NCBI GenBank assembly: GCA_016717855.1
Contig: JADKEV010000004.1
Coordinates: 186,001 to 250,000 of the forward strand
Direction: 5' to 3'
DNA: 64,000 bases
Origin: Betaproteobacteria bacterium
GTDB taxonomy: Bacteria > Pseudomonadota > Gammaproteobacteria > Burkholderiales > Casimicrobiaceae
Under the pieces are notes generated by a model. That model had not been told where the DNA came from, ran no database searches, and saw only the letters and a list, made by a program, of their open reading frames with translations. Below are positions 9,192-19,205 of the stretch, in pieces. A program made the position numbers and the translations under genes. Each line of letters opens with the position of its first letter. Position 1 is the first letter of the stretch.

Positions 9192-10142
9192 ATGCCCGCC
9201 AGACACTCCCGCCTCTTGATACTCGGCTCCGGCCCCGCCGGATACACCGCGGCAGTATACGCCGCGCGCGCCAACCTCAAACCGGTCCTCATCACCGGGC
9301 TCGCGCAGGGCGGCCAGCTGACGACGACCACCGATGTCGACAACTGGCCGGCCGATGCCGACGGCGTACAGGGTCCGGAACTGATGGAGCGCTTCCTGAA
9401 GCACGCGCAGCGCTTCGACACCGAGATCATCTTCGATCACATCCATACCGCGCATCTGGCCGAGCGGCCGTTCCGGCTGAGCGGCGACAGCGGCGACTAC
9501 ACGTGCGACGCGCTGATCATCGCGACCGGCGCGTCCGCGCGCTACCTCGGCCTGCCCAGCGAGACGGCGTTCTCCGGCCGCGGCGTATCCGCGTGCGCGA
9601 CCTGCGACGGCTTCTTCTACAAGGGGCAGGACGTGCTGGTCGTCGGCGGCGGCAACACGGCGGTCGAGGAAGCGCTGTACCTGTCCAACATCGCGCGGTC
9701 GGTCACGGTGGTCCATCGCCGCGACAAGTTCCGGGCCGAGGCGATCATGATCGACAAGCTGATGGCCAAGACCGGCCCCGGCAAGAACATCGGCGTGCAA
9801 TGGAATTCGACGCTGGCCGAGGTGCTGGGCGACGACTCCGGGGTAACCGGCGCGCGGATCGCGAACGTCAAGACCGGCGCGACACAGGACTTGGCAGTCG
9901 CCGGCGTGTTCATCGCCATCGGCCACACGCCCAACACCGGCATCTTCGCGGGCCAGCTGGACATGAACGGCGGGTACATCAAGGTGCACTCCGGGCAGGA
10001 AGGCGGCGCGACCGCAACCAGCATCCCCGGCGTCTTCGCCGCTGGCGATGTCGCGGATCACGTTTACCGCCAGGCCGTCACCAGCGCGGGAACGGGGTGC
10101 ATGGCGGCACTGGATGCCGAGGCATTCCTGGGCGGACACTGA
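9192..10142 (+). CDS. trxB: Thioredoxin-disulfide reductase
   Basis: NADPH- and FAD-dependent flavoenzyme that reduces thioredoxin in the cytoplasm. The 316-residue protein has the FAD dinucleotide fold at its start (GSGPAGYTAAVYAAR). The redox-active CATC is at residues 135-138 and the NADPH fold GGGNTAVEEAL follows immediately. The C-terminal FAD-binding motif GVFAAGDVADHVYRQAVTSA is complete. Divergent from ftsK, a usual betaproteobacterial arrangement; a -10-like TAAAAT at 9062-9067 may serve it. The Smr gene follows 32 bases downstream and could share the transcript. Confidence 0.97.
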   Translation: MPARHSRLLILGSGPAGYTAAVYAARANLKPVLITGLAQGGQLTTTTDVDNWPADADGVQGPELMERFLKHAQRFDTEIIFDHIHTAHLAERPFRLSGDSGDYTCDALIIATGASARYLGLPSETAFSGRGVSACATCDGFFYKGQDVLVVGGGNTAVEEALYLSNIARSVTVVHRRDKFRAEAIMIDKLMAKTGPGKNIGVQWNSTLAEVLGDDSGVTGARIANVKTGATQDLAVAGVFIAIGHTPNTGIFAGQLDMNGGYIKVHSGQEGGATATSIPGVFAAGDVADHVYRQAVTSAGTGCMAALDAEAFLGGH

Positions 10143-10174
10143 GGTCGTCGCCAAGCCTCTGGAGCACAACGCCA

Positions 10175-10864
10175 ATGGCCACGTTCAAGGACCTCTCCGA
10201 TCCGCGACTGCTGGCGGAACTGCGCCGCCGCGCGGCCGCCGCCGAGGAGCGGCGGCAGCACGAGCAGAAGGCCGAACATGCGGCGCGCGCCCGCGCCGAA
10301 CGCGAGCGGGCGCAGCGCAGCGACTTCGCGGCGGCCATCGGCGCGGTGACGCCATTGGCCACAGCACCCAAGAGCGCGTCGCGGGCGCCGCTCCCGACCC
10401 CGCATCCGCGCCAGCGCGTGGCCGACGAAGCCGCGGCGCTGGAAGCGAGCCGGGTCGCGCGCGACCCCAGCCCGATGTCCTGGGACATAGGCCTGGACAT
10501 CGAGGGCACCCAGAGCTACGTCCGGGCGGGGCTCAACCCCGACCTGCTGCGCAAGCTGCGCCGCGGCGAGTGGGTGGTGCAGGGAGCGCTCGATCTGCAC
10601 CAGCACACGCAGGAACAGGCGCGGGCGGCACTGGCCGAATTCCTGGCCGACGCGCGGCGGCAGGGCTGGCGCTGCGTGCGCATCGTCCACGGCAAGGGCT
10701 TGTCCTCGCCCAACCGCGAGCCGGTGCTCAAGGCGCGGGTCCGCAAATGGCTGCAGTTGCGCGACGAGGTGCTCGCGTACTGCGAGCCCCGCCCCCATGC
10801 CGGCGGGAGCGGCGCGGTCGTGGTCCTGCTCAGCGGAACGGCGCGCGAACCTGCGCGTGCGTAG
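10175..10864 (+). CDS. Smr-domain protein
   Basis: 229-residue protein with a C-terminal Smr (small MutS-related) domain. Residues 1-110 are charged and Ala-rich, with a probable helix/coil at 15-50 (RRRAAAAEERRQHEQKAEHA). The Smr domain covers about 125-220 and shows the family signatures LDLHQHTQEQAR and RIVHGKGLSS, the latter the nuclease-like HGKG motif. Family members cleave or bind branched DNA or RNA; the exact role of this stand-alone type (YdaL/SmrA-like) is not settled. The start is the ATG at 10175, 32 bases after trxB; a longer in-frame extension overlapping trxB is rejected. Confidence 0.9.
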   Translation: MATFKDLSDPRLLAELRRRAAAAEERRQHEQKAEHAARARAERERAQRSDFAAAIGAVTPLATAPKSASRAPLPTPHPRQRVADEAAALEASRVARDPSPMSWDIGLDIEGTQSYVRAGLNPDLLRKLRRGEWVVQGALDLHQHTQEQARAALAEFLADARRQGWRCVRIVHGKGLSSPNREPVLKARVRKWLQLRDEVLAYCEPRPHAGGSGAVVVLLSGTAREPARA

Positions 10865-10900
10865 GGCTTTCGGGCGCCCCGGAAGCTTTTCGCCAGCCTG

Positions 10901-11731
10901 CTACAGGCGCCGGTGCGTCAATGCCGGCAGCTGGCCGCGCACTTGCGCGATCAGCGCCGGATCCACGGCGCCCATCACGACGCCGGGACCCGTCGGCAGG
11001 CGGTCGACGATGCGGCCCCACGGGTCGATGAGCATCGAGTCGCCGTGCGTGGTCCGCCCGTTGCGGTGCAAGCCGCCCTGCGCGGCAGCCAGCACGTAGC
11101 ACTGATTCTCGATCGCCCGCGCGCGGAGCAGCACCTCCCAGTGCGCGGCCCCGGTCGTCGCGGTGAACGCGGACGGCACGACCAGCAGCGCGCAATCGCC
11201 CAGCGTCCGGTACAGTTCCGGAAAGCGGACGTCGTAGCAGATCGACAGGCCGACGCGCCCGCATGGCGCATCGAACGCGACGGTCTCGCTTCCCGCTTGC
11301 AGCGTGCGGCTTTCGTCGAAGCTCTCGGCTCCCTGCGCGAAGCGGAACAGATGGATCTTGTCGTAGCGCGCGACGCGGCGGCCGGCGGGATCGAAAACCA
11401 GGCTGCTGTTGGTGACGCGTGCCGGATCGGCGGTCCTGATGGGGAGCGTGCCCCCGATGATCCACAGCCCCAGCCGCCTCGACTCGCTGGCGAGAAATTC
11501 CTGGATGGGCCCCACCCCGTCGGCTTCCGCGACGCCCACCTTGTCCACGTCGCGCTGGCCCAGGATGCAGAAGTACTCGGGCAGCAATGCGAGTTCCGCG
11601 CCCTGCGCCCTGGCGCGCGCGAGCAGCTCGCCGGCCTGCTGCAGGTTCTCGCCGACCGCGGGCGTCGAGACCATTTGCAGCGCCGCGACCCGCATGAGGC
11701 GTGGCCCGGTCGCCGGGTCGCGCTGGGTCAT
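10901..11731 (-). CDS. Carbon-nitrogen hydrolase (nitrilase family, Nit1-like)
   Basis: Amidase of the nitrilase superfamily, close to Nit1, whose members hydrolyse deaminated glutathione and related omega-amides; substrate here is inferred. 276 residues. The catalytic triad is readable: Glu52 in LLPEYF, Lys125 in RYDKIHLF, and Cys165 in LSICYDVRFPE. The ATG overlaps the TGA of yhdP as ATGA, so it is translated with yhdP. In many betaproteobacteria yhdP-nit is followed by tldD; here tldD lies 15 kb away, so the block has been split. Confidence 0.92.
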   Translation of the reverse strand: MTQRDPATGPRLMRVAALQMVSTPAVGENLQQAGELLARARAQGAELALLPEYFCILGQRDVDKVGVAEADGVGPIQEFLASESRRLGLWIIGGTLPIRTADPARVTNSSLVFDPAGRRVARYDKIHLFRFAQGAESFDESRTLQAGSETVAFDAPCGRVGLSICYDVRFPELYRTLGDCALLVVPSAFTATTGAAHWEVLLRARAIENQCYVLAAAQGGLHRNGRTTHGDSMLIDPWGRIVDRLPTGPGVVMGAVDPALIAQVRGQLPALTHRRL

Positions 11732-14700
11732 TGCGTGGTTCCCGAACTGGTGTCGGGCTGCGCGCCCCGCGTCCCGCCCACGGGTTCGACGTGGGGGTCG
11801 ACCCAGGTGCCGGTGACTTCGTAGTCTCCCGCAAAGAGCTTGCCGATCGGGTCCCTCAGAATCGTCGACCCGAGCAGCACGCCGGCGCCGACGATGGGAT
11901 TCACCGTGGCCGCCGCGGCAGCAGCGGCGAGACCGCCGGTGAGGCTGGGCTGCACCCGGATGCGCAGGTGCTGCGTTTCCTTCGCAATATCCGCCTCCCC
12001 TGAAATCTCGACTTTCGCGGCGGGACCGGCGATGCGCAGGTTGCTGGTGGTCATCACGCCCGTATTGACGGCAACGTCGCCGGTCATCTCGTCGAACGAA
12101 TAGCCCTCGGCCGTGACGTCGCGAAAATCGAACGTCAGCCGCCGCGCCAGGGCGTCGAGGTTGAGTATCCCCAGCAGCTTGCCGATGCCGGGTTCGACCT
12201 TGGTGAATTGCCCGCGCCGGACGTCGACGCTGAACTGGCCGTTCAGCGTCGGGTAGTCGAAATCCTGCGGCCCGCCGACCCAGTTCAACTGGCCGTCGAG
12301 TTTGCCGGTGCCGCCGCGGACGCCCTCGGGCACGCCGTGCCGCGCCAGGAATTTGGCCGCATCGCGGACATCGAGCTTGATCTCGAGATCGGTGCGCTGC
12401 GTGGCGCCGCGCACGCGCCAGCGACCTTTGGCGACCAGATCGCTCTCCGGGTTGCGCAGGGCCAGGGTGTCGATCCGCCAGTCCGTGCCCTCCGGGCGCG
12501 CCTGTAGTTCCAGCCGTCCGAGGTCGCGCCCCTTGCTCATGTACGACTCCGCCGTCACGTCCAGAGCGGGCAAATCGCGGCGCTGCGCCGCGGGCGCGGC
12601 GCCCGCCGCCATTGCCTCCTCGGGCGGCAGCGCGAGCCGGCGCAGGCGCGCGCTCAGCTTGCCGGTGTCGCCGGCCTTCGGCGGATGCCAGACAGCAGTG
12701 CCGGCAATATCGCCGCTGTCCAGATCGAGGCGCCACTCTCCGGCCTGGTTGCGCGCCTGCACATGGAGGCCGCGCAGGCGGCGGCCGAATGCCAGCATCG
12801 AGTCGGTGCGCAGATCGACGCCGGCCAATCCGATATCGGGTGCGCCCGGCGCCCTATCGCTGCCGGCGCCGCCGGCGCCGCTGCCCAGGCCGGCGCCCAG
12901 CGCCAGCCAGGGGTCCAGATCGACGTGCTCGACGTTGCCGCGTATCCAGAATCCGTCGCGGTCCGCGCGTGCCGGGGTCCGCCCGAAACTGAAGGCCAGG
13001 CGCTGCACCTCGGCCGCCTTGTCCGAGAGCACGCGTATCGCCTCCATCTGTCCTATCGTGCCAAAAGTCGCGAACAGCCGGTCGTGCGTGCGGTCGACAG
13101 CCTGCCGTTCGAGGCGCAGCGGCAGCGCCTGGTCCGGCTTCTTGGCCAGAGGGGGCGGCAGGTCGACGGTAATCCCCCGCAGCGACGAATCGATCGTCCA
13201 GCCATAGCTGCCGGTGTCGCTCAAGAGGTTGAATTGCCAGTCGGTGCGGCCGCGCAGCTGCTCGGAAAGTGGAAACGGGTACAGCTTGCGCACCTCCGCC
13301 AGGTCCGCGGTGCCGGCGATGCCGACGCGGACCTTTTTGTCCGCGACGCTGACCTGGATGGTGGACGTCCCGCCCAGCACGTCCGCGGTGACGTCGCGCG
13401 CGCGGAATTCCCGCTCGGTGAACACGAAAGTGCCGCCGGCCTTTTCAAGCCTCGGCACGTCGGGTCCGAGCAGCATCGAATTGCCGGCGAACGCGTATTC
13501 GCCGTTTATCCGGGCCTCATCGTACTTGCCCAGCGGAATGTCGAGTTTCAGCGCCAGCCGCCCGGTGCCGGTGGCGCGGGCGCTTTGCGTGAAATGGCCG
13601 ATCCAGTTGCCGACCGGGCTCTGGTCGATGTAGTGGAGAAAACCCGCCGTGTCTCCACCGCCGCCACCCTGGATCAGCAGTCGCGGCGGCTCGGCCCCCA
13701 GGTCCGGAATCTCGACCCGGACGCGGTCGAGGTGGATGCCGGCCGACGTCGCCTCTACCGCATTGACTTCCATCCGTGCGCCCTCGAACAGCAGGTCGGC
13801 CTTGATGTTTTCGATGGCGGGCCAGTTGTCGGCATAAACGAGCGCCGTGCCATTGGCTTTCGCAGCGACCTGGAACAATCCGCCCTGGTTCCCTGCGAAT
13901 GGGAAGTCGAACAGGTCTCCGCGCACGACGAAACGGCCGTCGCTGGCGGTGCCGGCCAACAAAGCGTCCCGGAGCCAGTTCCGCACCGGCAGCGAAACGG
14001 TGAGCGGAATGTACTTGTGGACTGACTGCGCATTGGCGCGCGCAATCGTCCCTGTCAGATCCATCCAGCCCGGGCCCCTGGCCAGGGTCTTGTACTCGGC
14101 CTGCGCCGAGCCTGCCGCGTCGGCGTTCGCAAAGGCCAGCTTGCCTATCTTCACCGCAATCTGATCGGCGGTTTTCCAGGACGCCTGCACCGCCAGGTTG
14201 TCGAAGTCCAGCGGCGCGGCGAATACCCGCGGGGCCGTCAACCGCGCGCCATCCGCGGTGAAGGCCAGGGTGCCCGACCGGGCGTTGGCTTCGATGGTGC
14301 CGTTCATCCTGGTCAGTCCCGGAACGGCGTCAACGGCGCTGATCCCCAGGCCGCGGAACTGGGCGCGCATCGCGTAATCCGCCAGCGCCTCGAGCTCGCC
14401 GGTCCAGGTGAACGACCCGGAGTCGATCACGCCGACGGGCGCGAATTGCCCCAGCCTGGCCCGGAGCTTGTCGTCGATCGGCAGGTACTGGACCAGCGCG
14501 AGAATGGGCTCGAGGTGCAACTGGGTGGAGCGGATTTCGCCGCTGGCCGGCTTGCCCGGCTCCTTTGCGGCCAGGCGCACGGTGATATCTCCCGGCGTGA
14601 GCTTGACGCCGTTCCGCGTGGTGAGTTCCAGGCCGCGGGTGCCGATGTCGGTGCGTTCGGCCTCCTGCCGCCAGGCGAGGCGGCCGGCCAGGTGCGCCAG

Positions 14701-15639
14701 ATCGAGTTCCGGCAGCCCTGCCTTCAGCCGAGTCTTGAAGTCATCGAGTTCCAGGTCGATGGTGACGTCGCGCACCTCGGCCTCGGCGAATTCGAACCAT
14801 CCGCGCAGCGCCCCGCGCCCGCTCTTCAGGTCGAAAGGCAGCGGCAGCCACGACTTCCAGGCCGCCACGTCGGCATAGTCGAGGCGCGTGTAGATCCGCC
14901 CGCTCGCCTTCTGCAATTCGCGGGCCGAGGGCATGCTGATGTCGCCCCGCACGTCGAGCGGCGAGGCGAGCGCCGCGGGCGGAACGGCGGTCAGGCCGAA
15001 ACGGTGCCGCTGCCCGCTGTTCTCGAGCAGCAGGTTGACGCGATCGAGCCGCAGCGGCGGCGCGGCGCGCAGTTCATCCTGCCAGACCACGGTGCCATCG
15101 TGAATGGCAACCTGGCGCTGCGCGATGAACCAGTCGGTGACCGCGGAGTCTTCCCGATCCACCGGCTGGTCCATGTCCATGCCGCCCACATGCATGCGGC
15201 CCTGCCGGTCGCGCCGCACCAGCAACTGCGCGCCCGTCACGTCGAGCCGGCGCAGGCTGATCTCGCCGGTGACCACCGACCGCCATGCCACGGACGTCTC
15301 GACTTGCGGCAGCGTCAGCGCGGCGTTGCCGTTCAGGTCGAACAGCCTGAAGTCCGTCAGCGACAGGGTCGGGCTCCAGCCGTCCCACCCGGCCTCGATC
15401 CGGCCGATCGACACGGTGCGGCCGATGCCCTTGGCGATCAGCGCGGTGATGTCCTCGCGGTAATCCCCGACACGGGGAACGACCACCAGCCTGACCGCCA
15501 GCATCAGGAGAAAGAAGACGATTGCTATCGACGCGCAAACGTAGAAGACAAAGCGCGTCAGCCAGCGCAACCAGACCGGCGGCCTCGGTGGAATCAATGA
15601 CAACGTGGATAAGCGCCTACAATGATGGGCTGGTGACAT
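11728..15639 (-). CDS. yhdP: YhdP family AsmA-like phospholipid transport protein
   Basis: Very large inner-membrane-anchored protein (1303 residues) spanning the periplasm as a hydrophobic-groove bridge. YhdP, with TamB and YdbH, carries phospholipids to the outer membrane in E. coli. One membrane helix near residues 25-48 (WLTRFVFYVCASIAIVFFLL) is followed by a long beta-rich region with DUF3971 and a C-terminal AsmA-like domain (DYEVTGTWVDPHVEPV near the end). The start chosen is the ATG at 15639, because further upstream would run into glnE; a still later start is possible. It is divergent from glnE with only 17 bases between them. Confidence 0.92.
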   Translation of the reverse strand: MSPAHHCRRLSTLSLIPPRPPVWLRWLTRFVFYVCASIAIVFFLLMLAVRLVVVPRVGDYREDITALIAKGIGRTVSIGRIEAGWDGWSPTLSLTDFRLFDLNGNAALTLPQVETSVAWRSVVTGEISLRRLDVTGAQLLVRRDRQGRMHVGGMDMDQPVDREDSAVTDWFIAQRQVAIHDGTVVWQDELRAAPPLRLDRVNLLLENSGQRHRFGLTAVPPAALASPLDVRGDISMPSARELQKASGRIYTRLDYADVAAWKSWLPLPFDLKSGRGALRGWFEFAEAEVRDVTIDLELDDFKTRLKAGLPELDLAHLAGRLAWRQEAERTDIGTRGLELTTRNGVKLTPGDITVRLAAKEPGKPASGEIRSTQLHLEPILALVQYLPIDDKLRARLGQFAPVGVIDSGSFTWTGELEALADYAMRAQFRGLGISAVDAVPGLTRMNGTIEANARSGTLAFTADGARLTAPRVFAAPLDFDNLAVQASWKTADQIAVKIGKLAFANADAAGSAQAEYKTLARGPGWMDLTGTIARANAQSVHKYIPLTVSLPVRNWLRDALLAGTASDGRFVVRGDLFDFPFAGNQGGLFQVAAKANGTALVYADNWPAIENIKADLLFEGARMEVNAVEATSAGIHLDRVRVEIPDLGAEPPRLLIQGGGGGDTAGFLHYIDQSPVGNWIGHFTQSARATGTGRLALKLDIPLGKYDEARINGEYAFAGNSMLLGPDVPRLEKAGGTFVFTEREFRARDVTADVLGGTSTIQVSVADKKVRVGIAGTADLAEVRKLYPFPLSEQLRGRTDWQFNLLSDTGSYGWTIDSSLRGITVDLPPPLAKKPDQALPLRLERQAVDRTHDRLFATFGTIGQMEAIRVLSDKAAEVQRLAFSFGRTPARADRDGFWIRGNVEHVDLDPWLALGAGLGSGAGGAGSDRAPGAPDIGLAGVDLRTDSMLAFGRRLRGLHVQARNQAGEWRLDLDSGDIAGTAVWHPPKAGDTGKLSARLRRLALPPEEAMAAGAAPAAQRRDLPALDVTAESYMSKGRDLGRLELQARPEGTDWRIDTLALRNPESDLVAKGRWRVRGATQRTDLEIKLDVRDAAKFLARHGVPEGVRGGTGKLDGQLNWVGGPQDFDYPTLNGQFSVDVRRGQFTKVEPGIGKLLGILNLDALARRLTFDFRDVTAEGYSFDEMTGDVAVNTGVMTTSNLRIAGPAAKVEISGEADIAKETQHLRIRVQPSLTGGLAAAAAAATVNPIVGAGVLLGSTILRDPIGKLFAGDYEVTGTWVDPHVEPVGGTRGAQPDTSSGTTQ

Positions 15640-15656
15640 TCTAGCCAATTCAGCCC

Positions 15657-18404
15657 TTGGAATCCGAAATAACCACAAACACCGGCCCCGATCCCGCGGG
15701 CACGGTCCGCTTCAGCCACTATGCGCGCCGCCTGCTCGACCGCCGTCCCGAATGGCGCACGGCGCTTGCGGCGGACATGTCGACGCCGTTCACCCGCGCC
15801 GACATGGCGGCGGCCCTCGCCGGCGACTTTCCCGACAAGGACCGGCTGCACGCGGCGCTCCGCGTGCTCCGGCAGCGGGTCATGCTGCGGGTCATTGCCC
15901 GCGACCTGGCTGGCCTGGCCACGCTGGACGAGGTGGTCAGCACCGTCACGGCGCTGGCCGAAACCACGCTGCGGGCGGCGCTCCGTCATCACGCGCGCTG
16001 GCTGCAGCAGGCATTCGGCGCGCCGCTGGGAGCGGGCGGCGAACCGCAGGAACTGATCGTCATCGGCATGGGCAAGCTCGGCGGCGCCGAACTCAATGTC
16101 TCGTCGGACATCGACCTCGTGTTCGCGTTCCCCGAAGACGGCGAGACCACCGGCCCGCGGGTGATCAGCAACCAGGAGTTCTTCGACAAGCTGGGACGGC
16201 AACTCATCGCCGCCATCGGCGAACCCACCGACGAAGGCTTTGTCTTCCGGGTCGACATGCGGCTGCGGCCCTATGGGGACCCCGGCCCGTTGACCTGCTC
16301 GTTCGCCTTTCTGGAGCAATATCTGCTCAGCCAGGGCCGCGAATGGGAGCGCTATGCCTGGCTCAAGGGACGCGCGCTGACCGGCGCGCGGGCGCGCGAT
16401 CTCGAAGAACTCGTGCGTCCTTTCGTGTTCCGCAAGTACCTCGACTACGACGCGTACGCCAACATGCGCGGCTTGCACAAGCAGATCCGCGCCGAAGTCA
16501 CGCGGCGCGAGTTGCATAACGACGTCAAGCTGGGTCCTGGCGGCATCCGCGAGGTCGAGTTCATCGCGCAGGTCTTTCAATTGATACGCGGCGGGCGCGA
16601 TCGCGATCTGCAGACGCGGAGCACGCGCGCGGCGCTGCGCCTGCTGGGCGAACGCGGACAACTGCCCCAGCCGGTCGCTGCGGAGCTGCAGGCGGCTTAC
16701 GCCTTTCTGCGGCGCGTCGAGCACCGGCTGCAGTACCGCGACGATCAGCAGACCCAGGCGCTGCCGGAAACGGCCACCGAGCAGGAGGCGCTGGCGCAAA
16801 GCATGGAGTTGCCCGGCTATGCCGTGCTGCTCGCCGAACTCAACGGCCACCGCCGCGTCGTCACCGAACACTTCGAGTCCATCTTCGCCGATTCGGGACC
16901 GGCCGAGACGGATCCGGCGTACGAACGCATCTGGCGCGAGGATGCCGGCCCCGGCGAGTCCGCCCGCCTGCTGGCCGACGCAGGTTTCGAGCACCCGGAC
17001 CGGCTGGTCGAGCGGCTCGGGCAGTTGCGCCAGAGCCGCGTCCTGCGCCAGTTGCCCGCCAACAGCCGGACGCGCTTCGAAGCCCTGATCCCGCTCTGCC
17101 TGCGCGCGGCGTCCGCGACGCCGCAACCGACGGTGGCGGCGGAACGCATGCTGGGCCTGCTCGAGGTCATCAGCCGCCGCAGCGCCTATCTCGCGCTGCT
17201 GCAGGAACACTCGCCGCTGTTGCCGCGGCTGGCGCAGATCGTCGGCGCTTCGGCGTGGGCGTCGGACTACCTGTGCCGCCACCCGATATTGCTCGACGAG
17301 CTGCTCGATTCGCGCGTGCTCTTCGCGCCGCCCGAATCAGGTGCCTGGGCCGAACAATTGCGCCGCGAACTCGCCAGCGTCGAAGACGACACCGAGCGGC
17401 GGATGGACGTGTTCCGCCATTTTCAGCACATACAGGCGTTTCGCCTGCTCGCGCAGGACGTCACCGGCCAGCTCACGGTCGAGCGCCTGGCCGACTACCT
17501 GTCGGCGCTGGCCGACCTGATCCTCTGCGCGGCGCTGGCCGAGTGCTGGGACCGGATGCCCGCGCGCCACCTCGAGACGCCGCGCTTCGCGGTCATAGCC
17601 TACGGCAAGCTCGGCGGCAAGGAACTCGGCTACGCGTCGGATCTCGATGTCGTGTTCCTCTATGACGACCCGGACGAGGCCGCGCCGGAACGCTATGCGC
17701 GCCTGGCGCAGCGGCTGATCGCGTGGCTGACCAGCATGACCGGCGCCGGGCGGCTGTACGAAGTCGACGCGCGGCTGCGGCCCGACGGCCAGTCCGGATT
17801 GCTGGTGACCAGCGTCGCGTCGTTCGAGCGCTACCAGCGTGAAAAGGCATGGACCTGGGAGCACCAGGCGCTCACCCGCGCGCGCTTCGCGGCCGGCGAC
17901 CGGACGATCGGCGAGCGCTTCGAGGCCATCCGGACGGCGATCCTGCGCACGCCCCGGCCCATCGGGCAGCTCGTCGCCGACGTCAACACCATGCGCGACC
18001 GGATGCACGAGGGTCATCCGAACCGGTCGGCGCTGTTCGATCTCAAGCATGACGCGGGCGGCATGGTGGACATCGAATTCATCGTCCAGTGCCTGGTGCT
18101 CGCGCACAGCCACGCGCACCCGGGCCTGACCCGGAACCTGGGCAACATCGCGCTGCTGCGCATGGCGGGGGAGCTGGGGCTGATCCCGGCGGAGCTGGCC
18201 GGCGCCGTCGCCGACGCGTACCGGACCTACCGCCGCTTGCAGCACCGGCTGCGCCTCGACGGCCACGAGCATGCGCGGGTCGATCCGCAGTCGGTCGCAG
18301 CCGAGCGCGGCCAGGTCCAGGGGCTGTGGCGGCTGGTGCTGCGGCCGCAGGCCGACCCTGCGAATGACGTTAGAATCGGGACGCCGGCCCCGCGCACTTC
18401 CTGA
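15657..18404 (+). CDS. glnE: Bifunctional glutamine synthetase adenylyltransferase/deadenylase
   Basis: Adds AMP to, or removes it from, glutamine synthetase (GlnA) in response to PII and glutamine, setting ammonium assimilation. 915 residues. Two nucleotidyltransferase domains are clear: the N-terminal deadenylase with GMGKLGGAELNVSSDIDLVF near residue 135, and the C-terminal adenylylase with AYGKLGGKELGYASDLDVVF near residue 650. The start is a TTG at 15657 without a good ribosome site, but the family segment FSHYARRLLDRRPEW begins within 25 residues, so little can be missing. The PII gene (33.6-33.9 kb) and the urea cluster put several nitrogen-control parts in one window. Confidence 0.95.
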   Translation: MESEITTNTGPDPAGTVRFSHYARRLLDRRPEWRTALAADMSTPFTRADMAAALAGDFPDKDRLHAALRVLRQRVMLRVIARDLAGLATLDEVVSTVTALAETTLRAALRHHARWLQQAFGAPLGAGGEPQELIVIGMGKLGGAELNVSSDIDLVFAFPEDGETTGPRVISNQEFFDKLGRQLIAAIGEPTDEGFVFRVDMRLRPYGDPGPLTCSFAFLEQYLLSQGREWERYAWLKGRALTGARARDLEELVRPFVFRKYLDYDAYANMRGLHKQIRAEVTRRELHNDVKLGPGGIREVEFIAQVFQLIRGGRDRDLQTRSTRAALRLLGERGQLPQPVAAELQAAYAFLRRVEHRLQYRDDQQTQALPETATEQEALAQSMELPGYAVLLAELNGHRRVVTEHFESIFADSGPAETDPAYERIWREDAGPGESARLLADAGFEHPDRLVERLGQLRQSRVLRQLPANSRTRFEALIPLCLRAASATPQPTVAAERMLGLLEVISRRSAYLALLQEHSPLLPRLAQIVGASAWASDYLCRHPILLDELLDSRVLFAPPESGAWAEQLRRELASVEDDTERRMDVFRHFQHIQAFRLLAQDVTGQLTVERLADYLSALADLILCAALAECWDRMPARHLETPRFAVIAYGKLGGKELGYASDLDVVFLYDDPDEAAPERYARLAQRLIAWLTSMTGAGRLYEVDARLRPDGQSGLLVTSVASFERYQREKAWTWEHQALTRARFAAGDRTIGERFEAIRTAILRTPRPIGQLVADVNTMRDRMHEGHPNRSALFDLKHDAGGMVDIEFIVQCLVLAHSHAHPGLTRNLGNIALLRMAGELGLIPAELAGAVADAYRTYRRLQHRLRLDGHEHARVDPQSVAAERGQVQGLWRLVLRPQADPANDVRIGTPAPRTS

Positions 18405-18434
18405 GCTTCGATGCCGGCGGCGGAGAGACCACAC

Positions 18435-19100
18435 GTGAACCAGGATGAACTCAAGAGAGCCGTTGCGCGCGCCGCGCTCGACTTCGTCGTGCCCGGCGCG
18501 ATCATCGGCGTCGGGTCGGGCTCCACTGCCAACCTGTTCATCGACGAACTGGCAGGGATCAGGGACCGCATCGCCGGCACAGTCGCGAGCTCGCAGAAGT
18601 CGGCGGACCGGCTCGCGGGGCACGGCATTCCGGTGTTCGACCTCAATGCGGTCGACGACGTGCCGGTCTACATCGACGGCGCGGACGAAATCACCGCGGG
18701 GCTGGCGATGATCAAGGGCGGCGGCGGCGCGCTGACGCGGGAAAAGATCGTCGCCGCCGTCGCGCGGCAGTTCGTCTGCATCGCGGACGGATCGAAGCTG
18801 GTATCCGCACTGGGCCGATTCCCGCTCCCTGTCGAGGTCATTCCCATGGCGCGCGCGTACGTGGCGCGCGAGCTTGCGGGACTTGGGGGTCGGCCCGTCC
18901 TGCGCGCCGGGTTCACCACCGACAACGGCAACGTGATCCTCGACGTCCACGGCCTGGCGATACCCGATCCGGCGGCGATGGAAGAAGCGATCGACCGGAT
19001 CGCCGGCGTGGTCACGGTCGGCTTGTTCGCGCGGCGCGGCGCGGACGTGCTGTTGTTGGGCACGGCGGACGGGGTGCGCACCATGCGGCGCGCGCAATAG
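18435..19100 (+). CDS. rpiA: Ribose-5-phosphate isomerase A
   Basis: Interconverts ribose 5-phosphate and ribulose 5-phosphate in the non-oxidative pentose phosphate pathway. With the GTG at 18435 the protein has 221 residues, close to the usual 219; GGAGAG lies nine bases before it. An ATG at 18411 would add eight residues but has no ribosome site. Motifs present: GVGSGSTANLFID (phosphate loop), YIDGADEI (catalytic Asp) and MIKGGGGALTREKIVA (catalytic Lys/Glu). It follows glnE by 30 bases on the same strand. Confidence 0.95.
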   Translation: MNQDELKRAVARAALDFVVPGAIIGVGSGSTANLFIDELAGIRDRIAGTVASSQKSADRLAGHGIPVFDLNAVDDVPVYIDGADEITAGLAMIKGGGGALTREKIVAAVARQFVCIADGSKLVSALGRFPLPVEVIPMARAYVARELAGLGGRPVLRAGFTTDNGNVILDVHGLAIPDPAAMEEAIDRIAGVVTVGLFARRGADVLLLGTADGVRTMRRAQ

Positions 19101-19146
19101 CCACGCAGTGCGTGGCAGCGCACAGAGATTTGCCCCAGACGGGGCT
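19101..19146 (+). terminator. Two hairpins after rpiA, possible terminator
   Basis: Directly after the rpiA stop, GCCACGC and GCGTGGC (19101-19117) pair around a three-base loop. A second hairpin GCCCC/GGGGC follows at 19133-19146. There is no proper T-run, so this could be a weak or Rho-assisted terminator, or only an mRNA-end stabiliser. Confidence 0.35.
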
Positions 19147-19205
19147 TACGATGCACGAGTCGGGAAAGTCGGCGATATGATGAATCGGACTGCGCGGAGA
19201 CTGCA